The notes: generated from the letters alone by a model not told the origin. 64,000 nt of DNA from Bacillus_BD oryzisoli_A (GCF_043641075.1 NZ_JBHZRC010000001.1:186001-250000); one strand, 5' to 3'. Counted from the stretch's first letter, positions 34,670 to 43,645 are shown. A program made the numbers and translations.

Positions 34670-36160
34670 ATGGATACTTATATTTTATCGTTAGATCAAG
34701 GAACAACGAGTTCTCGGGCGATATTATTTAATAAAAAAGGGGAAATCGTTCATATTGCACAAAAGGAATTCACGCAATATTTTCCACATCCTGGCTGGGT
34801 CGAGCATAATGCAAATGAAATTTGGGGATCGATTTTAGCGGTTATTGCAAGCTGTTTAACAGAATCAGGTGTTAAACCTGAACAAATAGCTGGAATCGGG
34901 ATTACAAATCAGAGAGAGACAACCGTTGTATGGGATCGGACTACAGGAATGCCGATATATAATGCCATTGTCTGGCAATCTAGACAAACGAGTACTATTT
35001 GTGATGAGTTAAAGGAACAAGGCTATAACACCTTATTTCGAAAGAAAACCGGCTTACTGCTTGACCCATACTTTTCCGGGACTAAAGTGAAATGGATATT
35101 GGATCATGTAAAAGGTGCACGTGAAAAAGCAGAGCAGGGGGATTTACTATTCGGGACAATAGATACATGGTTAATTTGGAATCTTTCAGGTCGTACTGCA
35201 CATGTCACCGATTATTCGAATGCGTCCAGAACATTACTATTCAATATTTATGATTTAAAGTGGGATGACGAGTTATTAGAAATTTTATCGATCAATAAAT
35301 CCATGCTGCCTGAAGTAAAATCCTCTTCAGAAATGTATGCCTTTACAGCCGAAGAGCATTTCTTTGGCAAAAGTATTCCCATTGCAGGTGTTGCGGGAGA
35401 CCAACAGGCTGCTTTGTTTGGTCAGGCATGCTTTAATAAAGGAATGGCGAAAAATACGTATGGTACCGGCTGCTTTATGCTTATGAATACAGGAGAAAAA
35501 GCAGTTGTCTCTGAACATGGGTTACTGACAACCATTGCTTGGGGTATTAATGGAAAGGTTGAATATGCGCTTGAAGGGAGCATTTTTGTTGCTGGATCGG
35601 CTATTCAATGGCTCCGTGATGGATTAAGGATGATCAAACATTCAGCAGATAGTGAAGCCTATGCCAGAAAAACAGCCTCTTCAGAGGGAGTTTATGTTGT
35701 TCCAGCTTTTGTCGGATTAGGAACGCCCTATTGGGATAAGGATGTAAAGGGTGCTGTGTTCGGCTTAACACGAGGAACATCAAAGGAGCATTTTATAAGA
35801 GCAACAATAGAAGCGCTTGCCTATCAAACAAAAGATGTCTTAGCAGCAATGGAGGCCGATTCGGGAATCAATTTGACCAACTTAAGGGTAGACGGAGGAG
35901 CAGTAAGAAATAATTTTCTGATGGAATTTCAAAGTGATCTATTAAATGTGCCTGTTGAAAGACCAGAAATTAATGAGACGACCGCTTTAGGTGCTGCCTA
36001 TTTAGCTGGAATTGCAGTAGGCTATTGGAGTGGACAGGAGGAAATTGCTAAGCAATGGGCTGTTGAGCGCACCTTTTTACCTTCCATGAATGATGATACA
36101 CGTAATCAGCTTTATGAGGGATGGAAAAAGGCGGTGACGGCGGCAAGGGTATTTAAATAG
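34670..36160 (+). CDS. glpK: Glycerol kinase
   Basis: FGGY-family kinase making glycerol 3-phosphate. Motifs: LDQGTTSSRAILF (ATP site), NQRETTVVWDR, GTIDTWLIWNLSG, GVAGDQQAALFGQ and VDGGAVRNNFLMEFQ. 496 aa is standard. No glpF, glpD or glpP gene is adjacent, so it stands apart from the usual Bacillus glpFK unit, and I see no cre site or glp leader before it. Confidence 0.96.
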   Translation: MDTYILSLDQGTTSSRAILFNKKGEIVHIAQKEFTQYFPHPGWVEHNANEIWGSILAVIASCLTESGVKPEQIAGIGITNQRETTVVWDRTTGMPIYNAIVWQSRQTSTICDELKEQGYNTLFRKKTGLLLDPYFSGTKVKWILDHVKGAREKAEQGDLLFGTIDTWLIWNLSGRTAHVTDYSNASRTLLFNIYDLKWDDELLEILSINKSMLPEVKSSSEMYAFTAEEHFFGKSIPIAGVAGDQQAALFGQACFNKGMAKNTYGTGCFMLMNTGEKAVVSEHGLLTTIAWGINGKVEYALEGSIFVAGSAIQWLRDGLRMIKHSADSEAYARKTASSEGVYVVPAFVGLGTPYWDKDVKGAVFGLTRGTSKEHFIRATIEALAYQTKDVLAAMEADSGINLTNLRVDGGAVRNNFLMEFQSDLLNVPVERPEINETTALGAAYLAGIAVGYWSGQEEIAKQWAVERTFLPSMNDDTRNQLYEGWKKAVTAARVFK

Positions 36161-36622
36161 AATCATAGTTGGAATCTGTGCGTTGACTCCGCAGATTCCA
36201 TCATGAAACTGGCAATGAATTGACAAATGCAAAAAAAAACCTTATATTTAATAAGGACATATTTTCGTCTTTAATGCTAGCTAGATGTTTTGGTGTGACT
36301 TCAAGATATTGAGGTCACAAGTAAGTACTATCACCTTCCAATATTACTTCCTTACATGAATGAATGTAATTCCTCTTCGGAAATCCAACACTTCTAATCA
36401 AAAAAACTCAAACATCGAGAATTCAAAAATATGAGCATAACCTGATTCCTATTGGCGCGGTCTAGGAACCGTATAGATGGAAGAGAGGCAGGGCTTCTGT
36501 TGTATTAGGTTTATAAAAGAATTTCAAACAAAAAATGAAAATAGTAATATGTCTAATCTGGATGATCAATGGGACTTGGTCATCCATTTTTATATCATGA
36601 TTATTGCAAGGGAATTTGTTTG
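36161..36622. other. Intergenic stretch with several hairpins, no gene seen
   Basis: AT-rich stretch of about 460 bases. It contains GGAATCTGTGCG / CGCAGATTCC (36171-36200), TGTGAC / GTCACA (about 36293-36319) and a hairpin with T tract TGGATGA / TCATCCATTTTT (about 36559-36590). I find no reading frame with a ribosome binding site. The last hairpin could end an unidentified transcript. Confidence 0.5.
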
Positions 36623-36651
36623 TTGACATTTTCGGTAAAAGGGATTATAGT
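36623..36651 (+). promoter_or_regulatory. Sigma-A promoter upstream of the first csp gene
   Basis: Consensus -35 TTGACA (36623-36628), 17-bp spacer and TATAGT (36646-36651). It would start a transcript near 36658, about 160 nt before the csp start codon. Confidence 0.85.
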
Positions 36652-36695
36652 AAAGGTACGCTATTAAGTTCGGATATATATTTTTGGATAAGTTG

Positions 36696-36761
36696 TCGTA
36701 GCTGCGAAATCTGTGGTCGATGTTTATTCCTACAGATAGATATTGGCTGCGATTTTTTTTA
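36696..36761 (+). terminator. Leader hairpin with T run before csp (attenuator or small RNA end)
   Basis: TCGTAGC pairs with GCTGCGA (one G-T wobble), enclosing ATCTGTGG / CCTACAGAT, and eight T follow. It lies between the promoter and the csp start codon, so it would end a transcript of about 100 nt unless antiterminated. Confidence 0.6.
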
Positions 36762-36818
36762 TGGTTAAATATTATATGTAAAACTTAGAGTGAATTTTTT
36801 ATTTTTGGAGGCAACACA

Positions 36819-37019
36819 ATGAACACAGGTAAAGTAAAATGGTTTAATGCAGAAAAAGGTTTTGGATTCATCGAGTCTTCTGAAGGTCAAGATGTATTCG
36901 TACACTTCTCAGCTATTCAATCTGAAGGATTCAAAACTTTAGAAGAAGGCCAAGATGTTAATTTTGAAATCGTTGAAGGTAACCGTGGACCACAAGCTGC
37001 TAACGTAACAAAAGCATAA
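36819..37019 (+). CDS. Cold-shock protein, CspA/CspD family
   Basis: 66-aa single-stranded nucleic-acid-binding OB fold. RNP1 is KGFGFIE and RNP2 is VFVHFSAI. Acts as RNA chaperone at low temperature and in stationary phase. TTTGGAGG precedes the ATG. Its leader is unusually long and structured. It shares most residues with the second csp gene 1.9 kb downstream, with the helicase gene between them. Confidence 0.96.
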   Translation: MNTGKVKWFNAEKGFGFIESSEGQDVFVHFSAIQSEGFKTLEEGQDVNFEIVEGNRGPQAANVTKA

Positions 37020-37028
37020 TTCTTGCTT

Positions 37029-37063
37029 TTAAGGTGATGCATGTATATATGCATCACCTTTTT
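37029..37063 (+). terminator. Terminator after the first csp gene
   Basis: Perfect stem AAGGTGATGCAT / ATGCATCACCTT with a six-base TA-rich loop and T run. Confidence 0.9.
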
Positions 37064-37113
37064 CATGTGGTTATACTAGAAAGAATCTAAAGTGGACGAT
37101 TTTAATGATAAAT

Positions 37114-37250
37114 GGTGAGCTATTCACCGGTATTAACCCTGTTCGGACTAGATTTTTTCAGGTGAATAAGCGATAACCAAAGCTCCCTATATATGGTTTC
37201 TTACTTTTTCTTTTATTTATGAAAAAAAGAAAGAGTAAATGGAAACCATA
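37114..37250 (+). promoter_or_regulatory. Structured leader of the DEAD-box helicase gene
   Basis: TTCACC at 37123-37128 can pair with GGTGA at 37114-37118, or, extended as TATTCACC (37121-37128), with GGTGAATA at 37161-37168; the two stems exclude each other. A second long hairpin has arms at 37192-37214 and 37228-37250 (TATGGTTTC / GAAACCATA with poly-pyrimidine/purine inner arms). The helicase start is 57 bp further on. Confidence 0.5.
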
Positions 37251-37307
37251 GTAGCGTACAGTGGGAATGAAATCGAATGATAGATATTTAAAGGAGGAAA
37301 CAAAATT

Positions 37308-38756
37308 TTGACAACTTTTTCAGATTTCGGCTTAAGCAAAGAGCTTGAACAAGCCGTTTATAATATGGGATTCGAAGAGCCATCACCAATACAGGCACAG
37401 GCTATCCCAATTGCATTACAAGGTAAGGATATGATTGGACAGGCACAAACTGGTACAGGAAAGACAACTGCTTTTGGTGTGCCCTTATTAGAAAAACTTA
37501 GTGTTGATGAAGGAATTCAAGGACTTGTTGTATGTCCTACACGTGAGCTTGCTGTCCAAGTGGCAGAGGAACTAAACCGAATCGGACAAGTTAAGGGTAT
37601 ACGCACTCTGCCTATTTATGGCGGTCAGGATATCGGAAGGCAAATTCGTGCATTAAAGAATCGCCCGCAGGTAATTGCGGCAACTCCAGGACGTTTAATC
37701 GATCATATTGAAAGAAAGACGATTCGCCTTGATCATATCAAAATGGTTGTACTAGACGAAGCCGATGAAATGCTGAACATGGGATTTGTTGAGGACATTG
37801 AGAAAATCCTTTCAAAAGTTCCTGAAGAAAGACAAACTTTATTATTTTCAGCAACTATGCCAAGACGGATTCAATCATTAGCAGAGAAATTCATGGTAGA
37901 ACCTGAGCTAGTAAAAATCAAAGCGAAAGAAATGACTGTAACCAATATTGAACAGCATTATATTGAAGTTCAAGAGAAGCAAAAGTTTGATGTGCTGTGT
38001 GGTCTACTTGATATACAGTCTCCAGATCTTGCTATTGTATTTGGACGGACAAAAAAACGTGTTGACGAGGTAGTAGAAGGATTAATTAAACGCGGTTATT
38101 CAGCTGAAGGTATTCATGGCGATATTCCGCAAGCCAAACGCGACCAAGTCATTCGCCGGTTTAAAGAGCAATCAATTGATATAATGGTTGCAACTGATGT
38201 TGCTGCTCGTGGTCTTGATATTAGTGGTGTTTCTCATGTCTACAATTTTGACATTCCACAGGATCCTGAGAGCTATGTCCACCGTATTGGACGAACAGGA
38301 CGTGCAGGTAATAAAGGAAAAGCTGTTACATTTGTAACGCCAAGAGAAACAGATCATTTAAGAATTATTGAAAATATGACGAAAAAGAAAATGATGAAAA
38401 TGCCAATTCCAACTACGCACGATGTTTTGGCTGGGAATCAAAAGGTTGCCATTAATCAATTGTTAGAGACAATTGACAATAATGATTATCAGGAATATAA
38501 GCGATTAGCAGAGAATTTACTTGAAGATAAGGATTCAGTAACGCTTTTGGCTGCAGCTCTCAAATTAATTACGAAAGAGCCTGATGCAACACCGGTTAAA
38601 TTAACAGCAGTTGAGCCGTTAAGATCGAAAAAGCCAAAAGGTGACTTTGGTAAACGCCGCGGTAACGATCGAAATAGAAGCAGTGATAAGGGCAGATCAC
38701 GTGATCGGGATCGCAGAAGAGGCAGAAATCGTCCTTCAAATGAAAAAAATAGATAA
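37308..38756 (+). CDS. cshA: DEAD-box ATP-dependent RNA helicase (CshA type)
   Basis: 482 aa. Helicase motifs in order: Q motif (EEPSPIQAQAIP), AQTGTGKT (I), PTRELAVQ (Ia), TPGRLIDH (Ib), VLDEADEMLNMGF (II), SATMP (III), and in the second lobe VATDVAARGLDI (V) and HRIGRTGRAG (VI). The C-terminal tail is Arg/Asp-rich (SSDKGRSRDRDRRRGRNR), typical for RNA contact. TTG start at 37308 with AAAGGAGG. CshA works in mRNA turnover and cold adaptation; csp genes on both sides agree. Confidence 0.94.
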   Translation: MTTFSDFGLSKELEQAVYNMGFEEPSPIQAQAIPIALQGKDMIGQAQTGTGKTTAFGVPLLEKLSVDEGIQGLVVCPTRELAVQVAEELNRIGQVKGIRTLPIYGGQDIGRQIRALKNRPQVIAATPGRLIDHIERKTIRLDHIKMVVLDEADEMLNMGFVEDIEKILSKVPEERQTLLFSATMPRRIQSLAEKFMVEPELVKIKAKEMTVTNIEQHYIEVQEKQKFDVLCGLLDIQSPDLAIVFGRTKKRVDEVVEGLIKRGYSAEGIHGDIPQAKRDQVIRRFKEQSIDIMVATDVAARGLDISGVSHVYNFDIPQDPESYVHRIGRTGRAGNKGKAVTFVTPRETDHLRIIENMTKKKMMKMPIPTTHDVLAGNQKVAINQLLETIDNNDYQEYKRLAENLLEDKDSVTLLAAALKLITKEPDATPVKLTAVEPLRSKKPKGDFGKRRGNDRNRSSDKGRSRDRDRRRGRNRPSNEKNR

Positions 38757-38818
38757 AAAAATAAAATTTTATCAAAAAAAGATTATAAAATTGGATAAAA
38801 TAACCCATATTAGTAGGG

Positions 38819-38842
38819 ACAGAATTTCATTCTGATTTTTTT
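38819..38842 (+). terminator. Short terminator-like hairpin between helicase and second csp genes
   Basis: CAGAAT / ATTCTG with a 3-nt loop and seven T. It is weak, and there is little room for a promoter before the next csp start at 38870, so read-through is likely. Confidence 0.55.
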
Positions 38843-38869
38843 AGTTATTTGATTTAGGAGGAAATGTAA

Positions 38870-39070
38870 ATGGCAACAGGTAAAGTTAAATGGTTTAATG
38901 CTGAGAAAGGTTTCGGATTTATCGAAGTCGAAGGTGGAGACGATGTATTTGTACACTACTCAGCTATCCAGACTGATGGATTCAAAAGCCTTGATGAAGG
39001 TCAAGAAGTTAGTTTTGATATAGAAGAAGGTCAACGCGGACCACAAGCCGTGAATGTAACTAAAATTTAA
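38870..39070 (+). CDS. Cold-shock protein, second copy
   Basis: 66-aa Csp with RNP1 KGFGFIE and RNP2 VFVHYSAI. A strong AGGAGG precedes the ATG. It lies 113 bp after the helicase gene with a small hairpin between and no visible promoter of its own, so it probably depends on read-through or processing of the helicase transcript. Paralogue of the csp gene at 36819. Confidence 0.96.
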   Translation: MATGKVKWFNAEKGFGFIEVEGGDDVFVHYSAIQTDGFKSLDEGQEVSFDIEEGQRGPQAVNVTKI

Positions 39071-39076
39071 TGACAG

Positions 39077-39112
39077 TAAAGCCCGCTTTTAATAAAAGCC
39101 GGGCTTTATTTA
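39077..39112 (+). terminator. Terminator after the second csp gene
   Basis: AAAGCCCGCTTTT / AAAAGCCGGGCTTT stem, then TATTTAT. Confidence 0.85.
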
Positions 39113-39145
39113 TGGCAGTATGAGTAAAATAATGGGGGTACATAA

Positions 39146-39553
39146 ATGAAAACATTTAAAGTCCAATTTCATCAGGAAGATCTGACCGAAACGATGACTG
39201 TTCAAAAATTGAGTGAGGACGATTTTAACAATCGAACGGAAGGTGGTACAAGACATTTATTCGAACTTGATACAAATGTCGGCTTTTTTATTTTCTTTGA
39301 TGCGGTTGACAAAGATGGAGCAGAATCATACCTAGTCCTTCAATATGAAGATGAAAGCGAAGATCCAAGTGCTTGTTATGGATTCGAATTGAGAGACTTT
39401 TATCAATTTACAGCTTTATATTTAAATGATTTAGAATTTCAAGATGAAATGGAAGAGGGAGAGGGTGATGATGAAGAAGTATATACGCCGATCCATCATC
39501 TGGCCCATCTCTTGTATCATATTGTTGAAGTGGGACAAAATATTGAAGCATAA
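39146..39553 (+). CDS. Uncharacterised acidic protein
   Basis: Predicted 135-aa soluble protein, strongly acidic, with an Asp/Glu-rich run near residues 98-112 (DEMEEGEGDDEEV). No membrane segment or recognised motif. Its closeness to the csp-helicase unit, 75 bp after the csp stop and behind a terminator, may be incidental. Followed by its own terminator. Conserved hypothetical by appearance; function unknown. Confidence 0.75.
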   Translation: MKTFKVQFHQEDLTETMTVQKLSEDDFNNRTEGGTRHLFELDTNVGFFIFFDAVDKDGAESYLVLQYEDESEDPSACYGFELRDFYQFTALYLNDLEFQDEMEEGEGDDEEVYTPIHHLAHLLYHIVEVGQNIEA

Positions 39554-39556
39554 AAA

Positions 39557-39589
39557 AGAGGAATTCAGCTTAGCTGGATTCCTCTTTTT
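39557..39589 (+). terminator. Terminator after the acidic protein gene
   Basis: GAGGAATTCAGC / GCTGGATTCCTC stem, 3-nt loop, TTTTT. Confidence 0.88.
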
Positions 39590-39590
39590 A

Positions 39591-39893
39591 TCAATCTGCC
39601 TCATGATAATGAGTAAGGCAAAAATCGTAAACCATTTTTTCTTCGTCATCCTCAAGAGCGAATTCTAAATATTTGTTTTCAATACTGTCATAGAAGTGGT
39701 AAGATACTATTTTTGTTTGCTCGTTGTTAACAAGAAACAAGACCTTTAATTGTAAACCATGTTCTGTGTATAGTTCATCGTCCTCCGGAACTTCAATTGT
39801 TAGGAAAAATTCATAACGCTCACCTTCAAGAATCCCAGTTGGATCTTTTATTTGCTCAACCGTATATTCAGTAATATTCACTATGTAATGCAT
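39591..39893 (-). CDS. DUF6509-like protein
   Basis: About 100 aa, acidic and soluble. The N-terminal ITEYTVEQIKDPTGILEGERYEFFL resembles DUF6509 proteins of Bacillus as I recall them; function unknown. The start is uncertain: ATG 39893 touches its AAAGG site, while GTG 39881 is 12 bases from it. The longer frame to 39962 is unsupported. Confidence 0.65.
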   Translation of the reverse strand: MHYIVNITEYTVEQIKDPTGILEGERYEFFLTIEVPEDDELYTEHGLQLKVLFLVNNEQTKIVSYHFYDSIENKYLEFALEDDEEKMVYDFCLTHYHEAD

Positions 39894-40037
39894 CCTTTCA
39901 AAATAAACTCTTCTAGTGGTAGTCCGCTTATAATTTGTTAGACCTTTCTCATTATACACCAACTATCTTTCCTTGAAACAGATTTTCTCATGCAGGTGTT
40001 AAAAGTATTATAATAGGAATAGGAAAGAGGGGATAGA

Positions 40038-41468
40038 ATGTATCTTTATACGAGTCAACAAATTAAAGAAATCGATAGTCGTGCCGAACAAATGGGGATG
40101 TCACTATTCTCGTTAATGGAGAATGCGGGAAACGGTTTATTTCATAAACTATCACCATTGTTAAGTAAAACAGATAAAGTTATTATTCTTGCTGGAAAAG
40201 GAAATAACGGTGGTGACGGGATTGTACTTGCACGTTATTTAAAAAATAATGGCTACAATGCAAAATTAGTCTTTCCAATCGGTGAACCAAAAACGGAAAT
40301 TGCTCTCCAACATTTGTCATACTATCAAGTATGCGGCTATAACATTGAACCATTCTCACCAGATATGACGGCTGATTGGGTGATTGATGCTCTATTAGGG
40401 GTGGGCAGTCAATTACCATTACGTGCAGATATATCTCAAATGACAGACTGGGTCAATCAATCGGGTGCTAAAGTAGCTGCTATAGATCTCCCGACAGGAG
40501 TTTCGTCTGATAAGGGTGAGATTGATGAACATGCTGTTCAAGCAAATTATACATATGCGCTGCATGGGATTAAGCCGTCGGCATTCTTATTTCCTAGCAG
40601 TGAACATTATGGAGAAGTTTCGAGTATTGATATTGGTCTGCCTCAAACGAGCGGATGGAAAGTATGGAAAAGTGAAGATGTTAGAAAAACGTGGCCAAAG
40701 CATAAGGGCAATACACATAAGGGTACCTTTGGGTCAAACCTATTAATAGCAGGTTGTGATGAAATGCCAGGAAGTGCGGCATTAGCTGCCATCGGGGCTT
40801 TACGCTTTGGAACGGGTAAGCTCACAGTTGCAACAACAAAGCATGCATCTACCATTATTGGCCCGCTCGCACCTGAAGCAACCTTCTCCTTTGATTTAAA
40901 AGTGGATGAAATAGTAGGCAGCTATTTATCCGTAGCAATTGGCCCAGGACTCCATCCAGATGCAAAGCTTGAAGGTATCATTGAACAATTGCTTAAACAC
41001 CCTGTTTCACTTATTCTTGATGCTGGAGCCTTAAGTAAACGCTATTATAAGGATAGCAAAGCTCAAATCATTATCACACCGCATCCCGGTGAATTCAGCC
41101 GATTATCTGGGAAGAGTTCAGTGGAAATCCAAACCAACCGTATTTCTTTGGCATCACGGTATGCAATTGAAAATAATCTAATTGTGGTTCTAAAAGGAAA
41201 ATACACGGTTATTGCTTTTCCAGATGGAACAGGGATTATTAATACGACTGGTAACCGTGCTTTATCAAAGGGCGGTACGGGTGACACTTTAACAGGTATG
41301 CTGCTAGCTAGCATTGGAATTCATGAGAATATCCATGCCGCTGTTGCCAATGCTGTCTACATTCATGGAGCCTGTGCCGATTATTGGATAAAAGAGAATG
41401 GAGATCATACCTTATCTGCTCATGATTTTAATCATTTGCTTCCAAGGATATGTGGGCAATATGCTTAA
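40038..41468 (+). CDS. nnr: Bifunctional NAD(P)H-hydrate repair enzyme
   Basis: 476 aa. The N-terminal domain (about 1-205) is the epimerase (YjeF_N; GKGNNGGDGIVLARYL, IDLPTGVSSDKG). The C-terminal domain (about 220-475) is the ADP-dependent dehydratase of the ribokinase-like fold (HKGTFGSNLLIAG, ITPHPGEFSRL, GNRALSKGGTGDTLTG). It restores NADHX/NADPHX to NAD(P)H. AGAGGGG precedes ATG 40038. Single-gene unit. Confidence 0.95.
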   Translation: MYLYTSQQIKEIDSRAEQMGMSLFSLMENAGNGLFHKLSPLLSKTDKVIILAGKGNNGGDGIVLARYLKNNGYNAKLVFPIGEPKTEIALQHLSYYQVCGYNIEPFSPDMTADWVIDALLGVGSQLPLRADISQMTDWVNQSGAKVAAIDLPTGVSSDKGEIDEHAVQANYTYALHGIKPSAFLFPSSEHYGEVSSIDIGLPQTSGWKVWKSEDVRKTWPKHKGNTHKGTFGSNLLIAGCDEMPGSAALAAIGALRFGTGKLTVATTKHASTIIGPLAPEATFSFDLKVDEIVGSYLSVAIGPGLHPDAKLEGIIEQLLKHPVSLILDAGALSKRYYKDSKAQIIITPHPGEFSRLSGKSSVEIQTNRISLASRYAIENNLIVVLKGKYTVIAFPDGTGIINTTGNRALSKGGTGDTLTGMLLASIGIHENIHAAVANAVYIHGACADYWIKENGDHTLSAHDFNHLLPRICGQYA

Positions 41469-41526
41469 CCCTTGGAAATCCTTTTCCTGCTGGAGGAGTA
41501 TACTTCGGAGAGAATTGAAATAAAGA

Positions 41527-41571
41527 AAAACATGATGCTTTAGAAAAAATTTGATTGTCTAAAGCATCATG
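41527..41571 (-). terminator. Terminator after lrgB
   Basis: CATGATGCTTTAGA / TCTAAAGCATCATG perfect 14-bp stem; on the minus strand it is followed by TTTTTCTTT. It overlaps the lrgB stop. Confidence 0.88.
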
Positions 41572-42256
41572 GCATAATATTCATTAATGAAGGAATGAGA
41601 GAGTTAACCCAGAATAAAGAAATCCACGCCGCAAAGATCATCGCAATCATTGAAAAGGTGGCTTCTTTTTCACCGTATTCCATCGCAGCACTTGTACCAG
41701 AGCCATGTGCACCCATACCTAAAGCAAGGCCCCTCGCAATCGGTGATTTAATCGAAAACCATTTAATAATATATGGACCAATTATTCCTCCAGTAATTCC
41801 AGTAACAATCACAAATATCGTTGTTAAGGATGGCAGACCGCCGATGTCTTTTGAAATTTCAATGGCAACAGGTGTTGTGATTGATCTTGGCAAAAGGCTT
41901 AGCAAAAGATCTGGTTGTAAATGTGCAAGAAATGCTAAGGTAAATGAAGAAATAATCGCTACAAATGTTCCGCTTGTAATACTGACTAAAATATTACCGA
42001 TATATTTTTTTAAAAGTGACATGTGCTTATAAATAGGGATGGCAAATGCTACCGTCGCAGGACCAAGCATATGCGTGACGTATTTGGCATCTGAAATATA
42101 GGTGTCAACTGGAACATTTACAAGAGAAACCATTCCAATCAATACCAATGTACTGATAACTAATGGATTTAAAAAAGGCAATGACCATTTTTTATAGAGG
42201 TTTTTCGCAAGTAAATAAATGAAAAACGTTACTGCAGAACACATAATTATATTCAT
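41567..42256 (-). CDS. lrgB: LrgB/CidB family membrane protein
   Basis: 229 aa, about seven membrane helices. The central and C-terminal parts (LPRSITTPVAIEISKDIGG, GPYIIKWF and GLALGMGAHGSGTSAAME) are diagnostic of the LrgB family, which works with LrgA in holin-like control of murein hydrolases and in pyruvate transport. It overlaps lrgA by 4 bp (ATGA). Confidence 0.93.
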   Translation of the reverse strand: MNIIMCSAVTFFIYLLAKNLYKKWSLPFLNPLVISTLVLIGMVSLVNVPVDTYISDAKYVTHMLGPATVAFAIPIYKHMSLLKKYIGNILVSITSGTFVAIISSFTLAFLAHLQPDLLLSLLPRSITTPVAIEISKDIGGLPSLTTIFVIVTGITGGIIGPYIIKWFSIKSPIARGLALGMGAHGSGTSAAMEYGEKEATFSMIAMIFAAWISLFWVNSLIPSLMNIMP

Positions 42257-42621
42257 TCATTTTCCCTCACTTTCCAATTATTAACTTTTTCAGCAATAAA
42301 AGCAGTGGAGCTGATGACAATAAACGTACTTAAACCAACTAATAATACAGATTCAATTCCTTGCCAGCTAAGTAGTTCATCATAATTCACAATACCAACA
42401 GCCGAAGGAATAAAGAATAATAAAAGCTCAGCTAACAACCAGTTTCCACCCTGTTCAATCCATTCTAATTTGACAATTTTAAGTAATAAGGCTGCTAAGA
42501 GAAGTAACAGCCCTACCATTGAAGCGGGAATCGGGACGGGGAATACCGCTTTAAGCATTGATCCAAGAAACAGAAATACATGAATAAACAGGATTTGTAC
42601 AATGATTGTCATGATTTTCAT
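42253..42621 (-). CDS. lrgA: LrgA/CidA family holin-like protein
   Basis: 122 aa with four hydrophobic helices; FPVPIPASMVGLLLLLAALL is the family core. Forms membrane oligomers; with LrgB it affects cell lysis and pyruvate uptake. ATG 42621 follows AAGGAG by eight bases; the GTG three codons upstream does not fit the binding site. The LysR gene upstream reads in the same direction and probably regulates it. Confidence 0.92.
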   Translation of the reverse strand: MKIMTIIVQILFIHVFLFLGSMLKAVFPVPIPASMVGLLLLLAALLLKIVKLEWIEQGGNWLLAELLLFFIPSAVGIVNYDELLSWQGIESVLLVGLSTFIVISSTAFIAEKVNNWKVRENE

Positions 42622-42754
42622 GTTCTTCACTCCTTCATCATTCCGTTTGGTTACTCTTACTATAATTGGAATGATGCTTACCGTAAAATACCATTATTTC
42701 ATGGTTGATATAACCAAAAGTTATGAAAGGGCTTTTCATTATAAGAAAAGGTTT

Positions 42755-43645
42755 TCATGGAAAGACTTCATTTTTTTGTTTTAGAATAAAATCAATGAAC
42801 ATTCGAGCCGCGTGTGATACATACTTATCCTTTTTTGTAACAACTGCTAGATTCCACGGTGTGGCTGGAATTAGATTGAGGATTTGGATCTGTTCGTTGT
42901 CTATCCTGTTACAAATGGATTCTGGAAGAATCGTAACGCCCATATTGGCCGCCACGATTTCAGACATAAAATCCCATTGTGAGCTTTTAAACAAAATATT
43001 TGGTACAAATCCTTCGCTAATACATTGCTTCCAAATAATATCATGAAGGGCAAATTCCTCACTGAAAAAGATAAACTCTTCATGTTCAAGCTCTTGTAAA
43101 TGAACAACCTCTTTAGAAGCAAGGGGGTGATTCTTTTGAACAACCAGCTTCATGATTTCACTGACGATTGGAACAATTTCAAGGTCATCTCCATGGATAG
43201 GTAATACAGCAATTCCAAGTTCAATTTCTCCTTCGAGTACGTTTTTCGTCAGCCTTGGTGCTGCATATTCCGTAATATTTATTTTGATATTCGGATAAGA
43301 TTTGTGAAATTCGGCTATCACCTTTGGGAAAAATAGGCTGCCCGCAATAGGTGGAATCCCGATTTGAATCATTCCCCGCTGTAGGTTTGACATATCTTCT
43401 AATGTAATCGACATTTCATCAAGAAGTCCTAGCATCTTACTTGCATATTCCATTACAATCAAACCGGCATCGGTCACTTCACTTGATTTATTACTACGGA
43501 TAATTAAGGTCATGCCCAGTTCTTCTTCAAGACCTTTAACCATTTTACTTAATGCAGGCTGCGAGATATGAAGAATTTCAGCTGCTTTTGTCATGTTTTT
43601 TTGTTTGGCCACTTCTAGAAAATAAAGTAATTGACGTATTTCCAT
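42755..43645 (-). CDS. LysR family regulator (CidR-like)
   Basis: 296 aa. The N-terminal winged helix (MEIRQLLYFLEVAKQKNMTK, then HISQPALSKMVKGLEEELG) is typical LysR, followed by a two-lobe ligand domain (about 90-290). AAGGTGG precedes ATG 43645; the frame upstream to 43969 is not coding. It lies 134 bp upstream of lrgA in the same direction, like CidR with cidAB, so I infer activation of lrgAB by acetate or pyruvate overflow. Confidence 0.9.
   Translation of the reverse strand: MEIRQLLYFLEVAKQKNMTKAAEILHISQPALSKMVKGLEEELGMTLIIRSNKSSEVTDAGLIVMEYASKMLGLLDEMSITLEDMSNLQRGMIQIGIPPIAGSLFFPKVIAEFHKSYPNIKINITEYAAPRLTKNVLEGEIELGIAVLPIHGDDLEIVPIVSEIMKLVVQKNHPLASKEVVHLQELEHEEFIFFSEEFALHDIIWKQCISEGFVPNILFKSSQWDFMSEIVAANMGVTILPESICNRIDNEQIQILNLIPATPWNLAVVTKKDKYVSHAARMFIDFILKQKNEVFP

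Noticed and set aside
42723..43046. Plus-strand frame antisense to the LysR gene
   Set aside because: Shadow frame; the minus-strand product has clear LysR domains.
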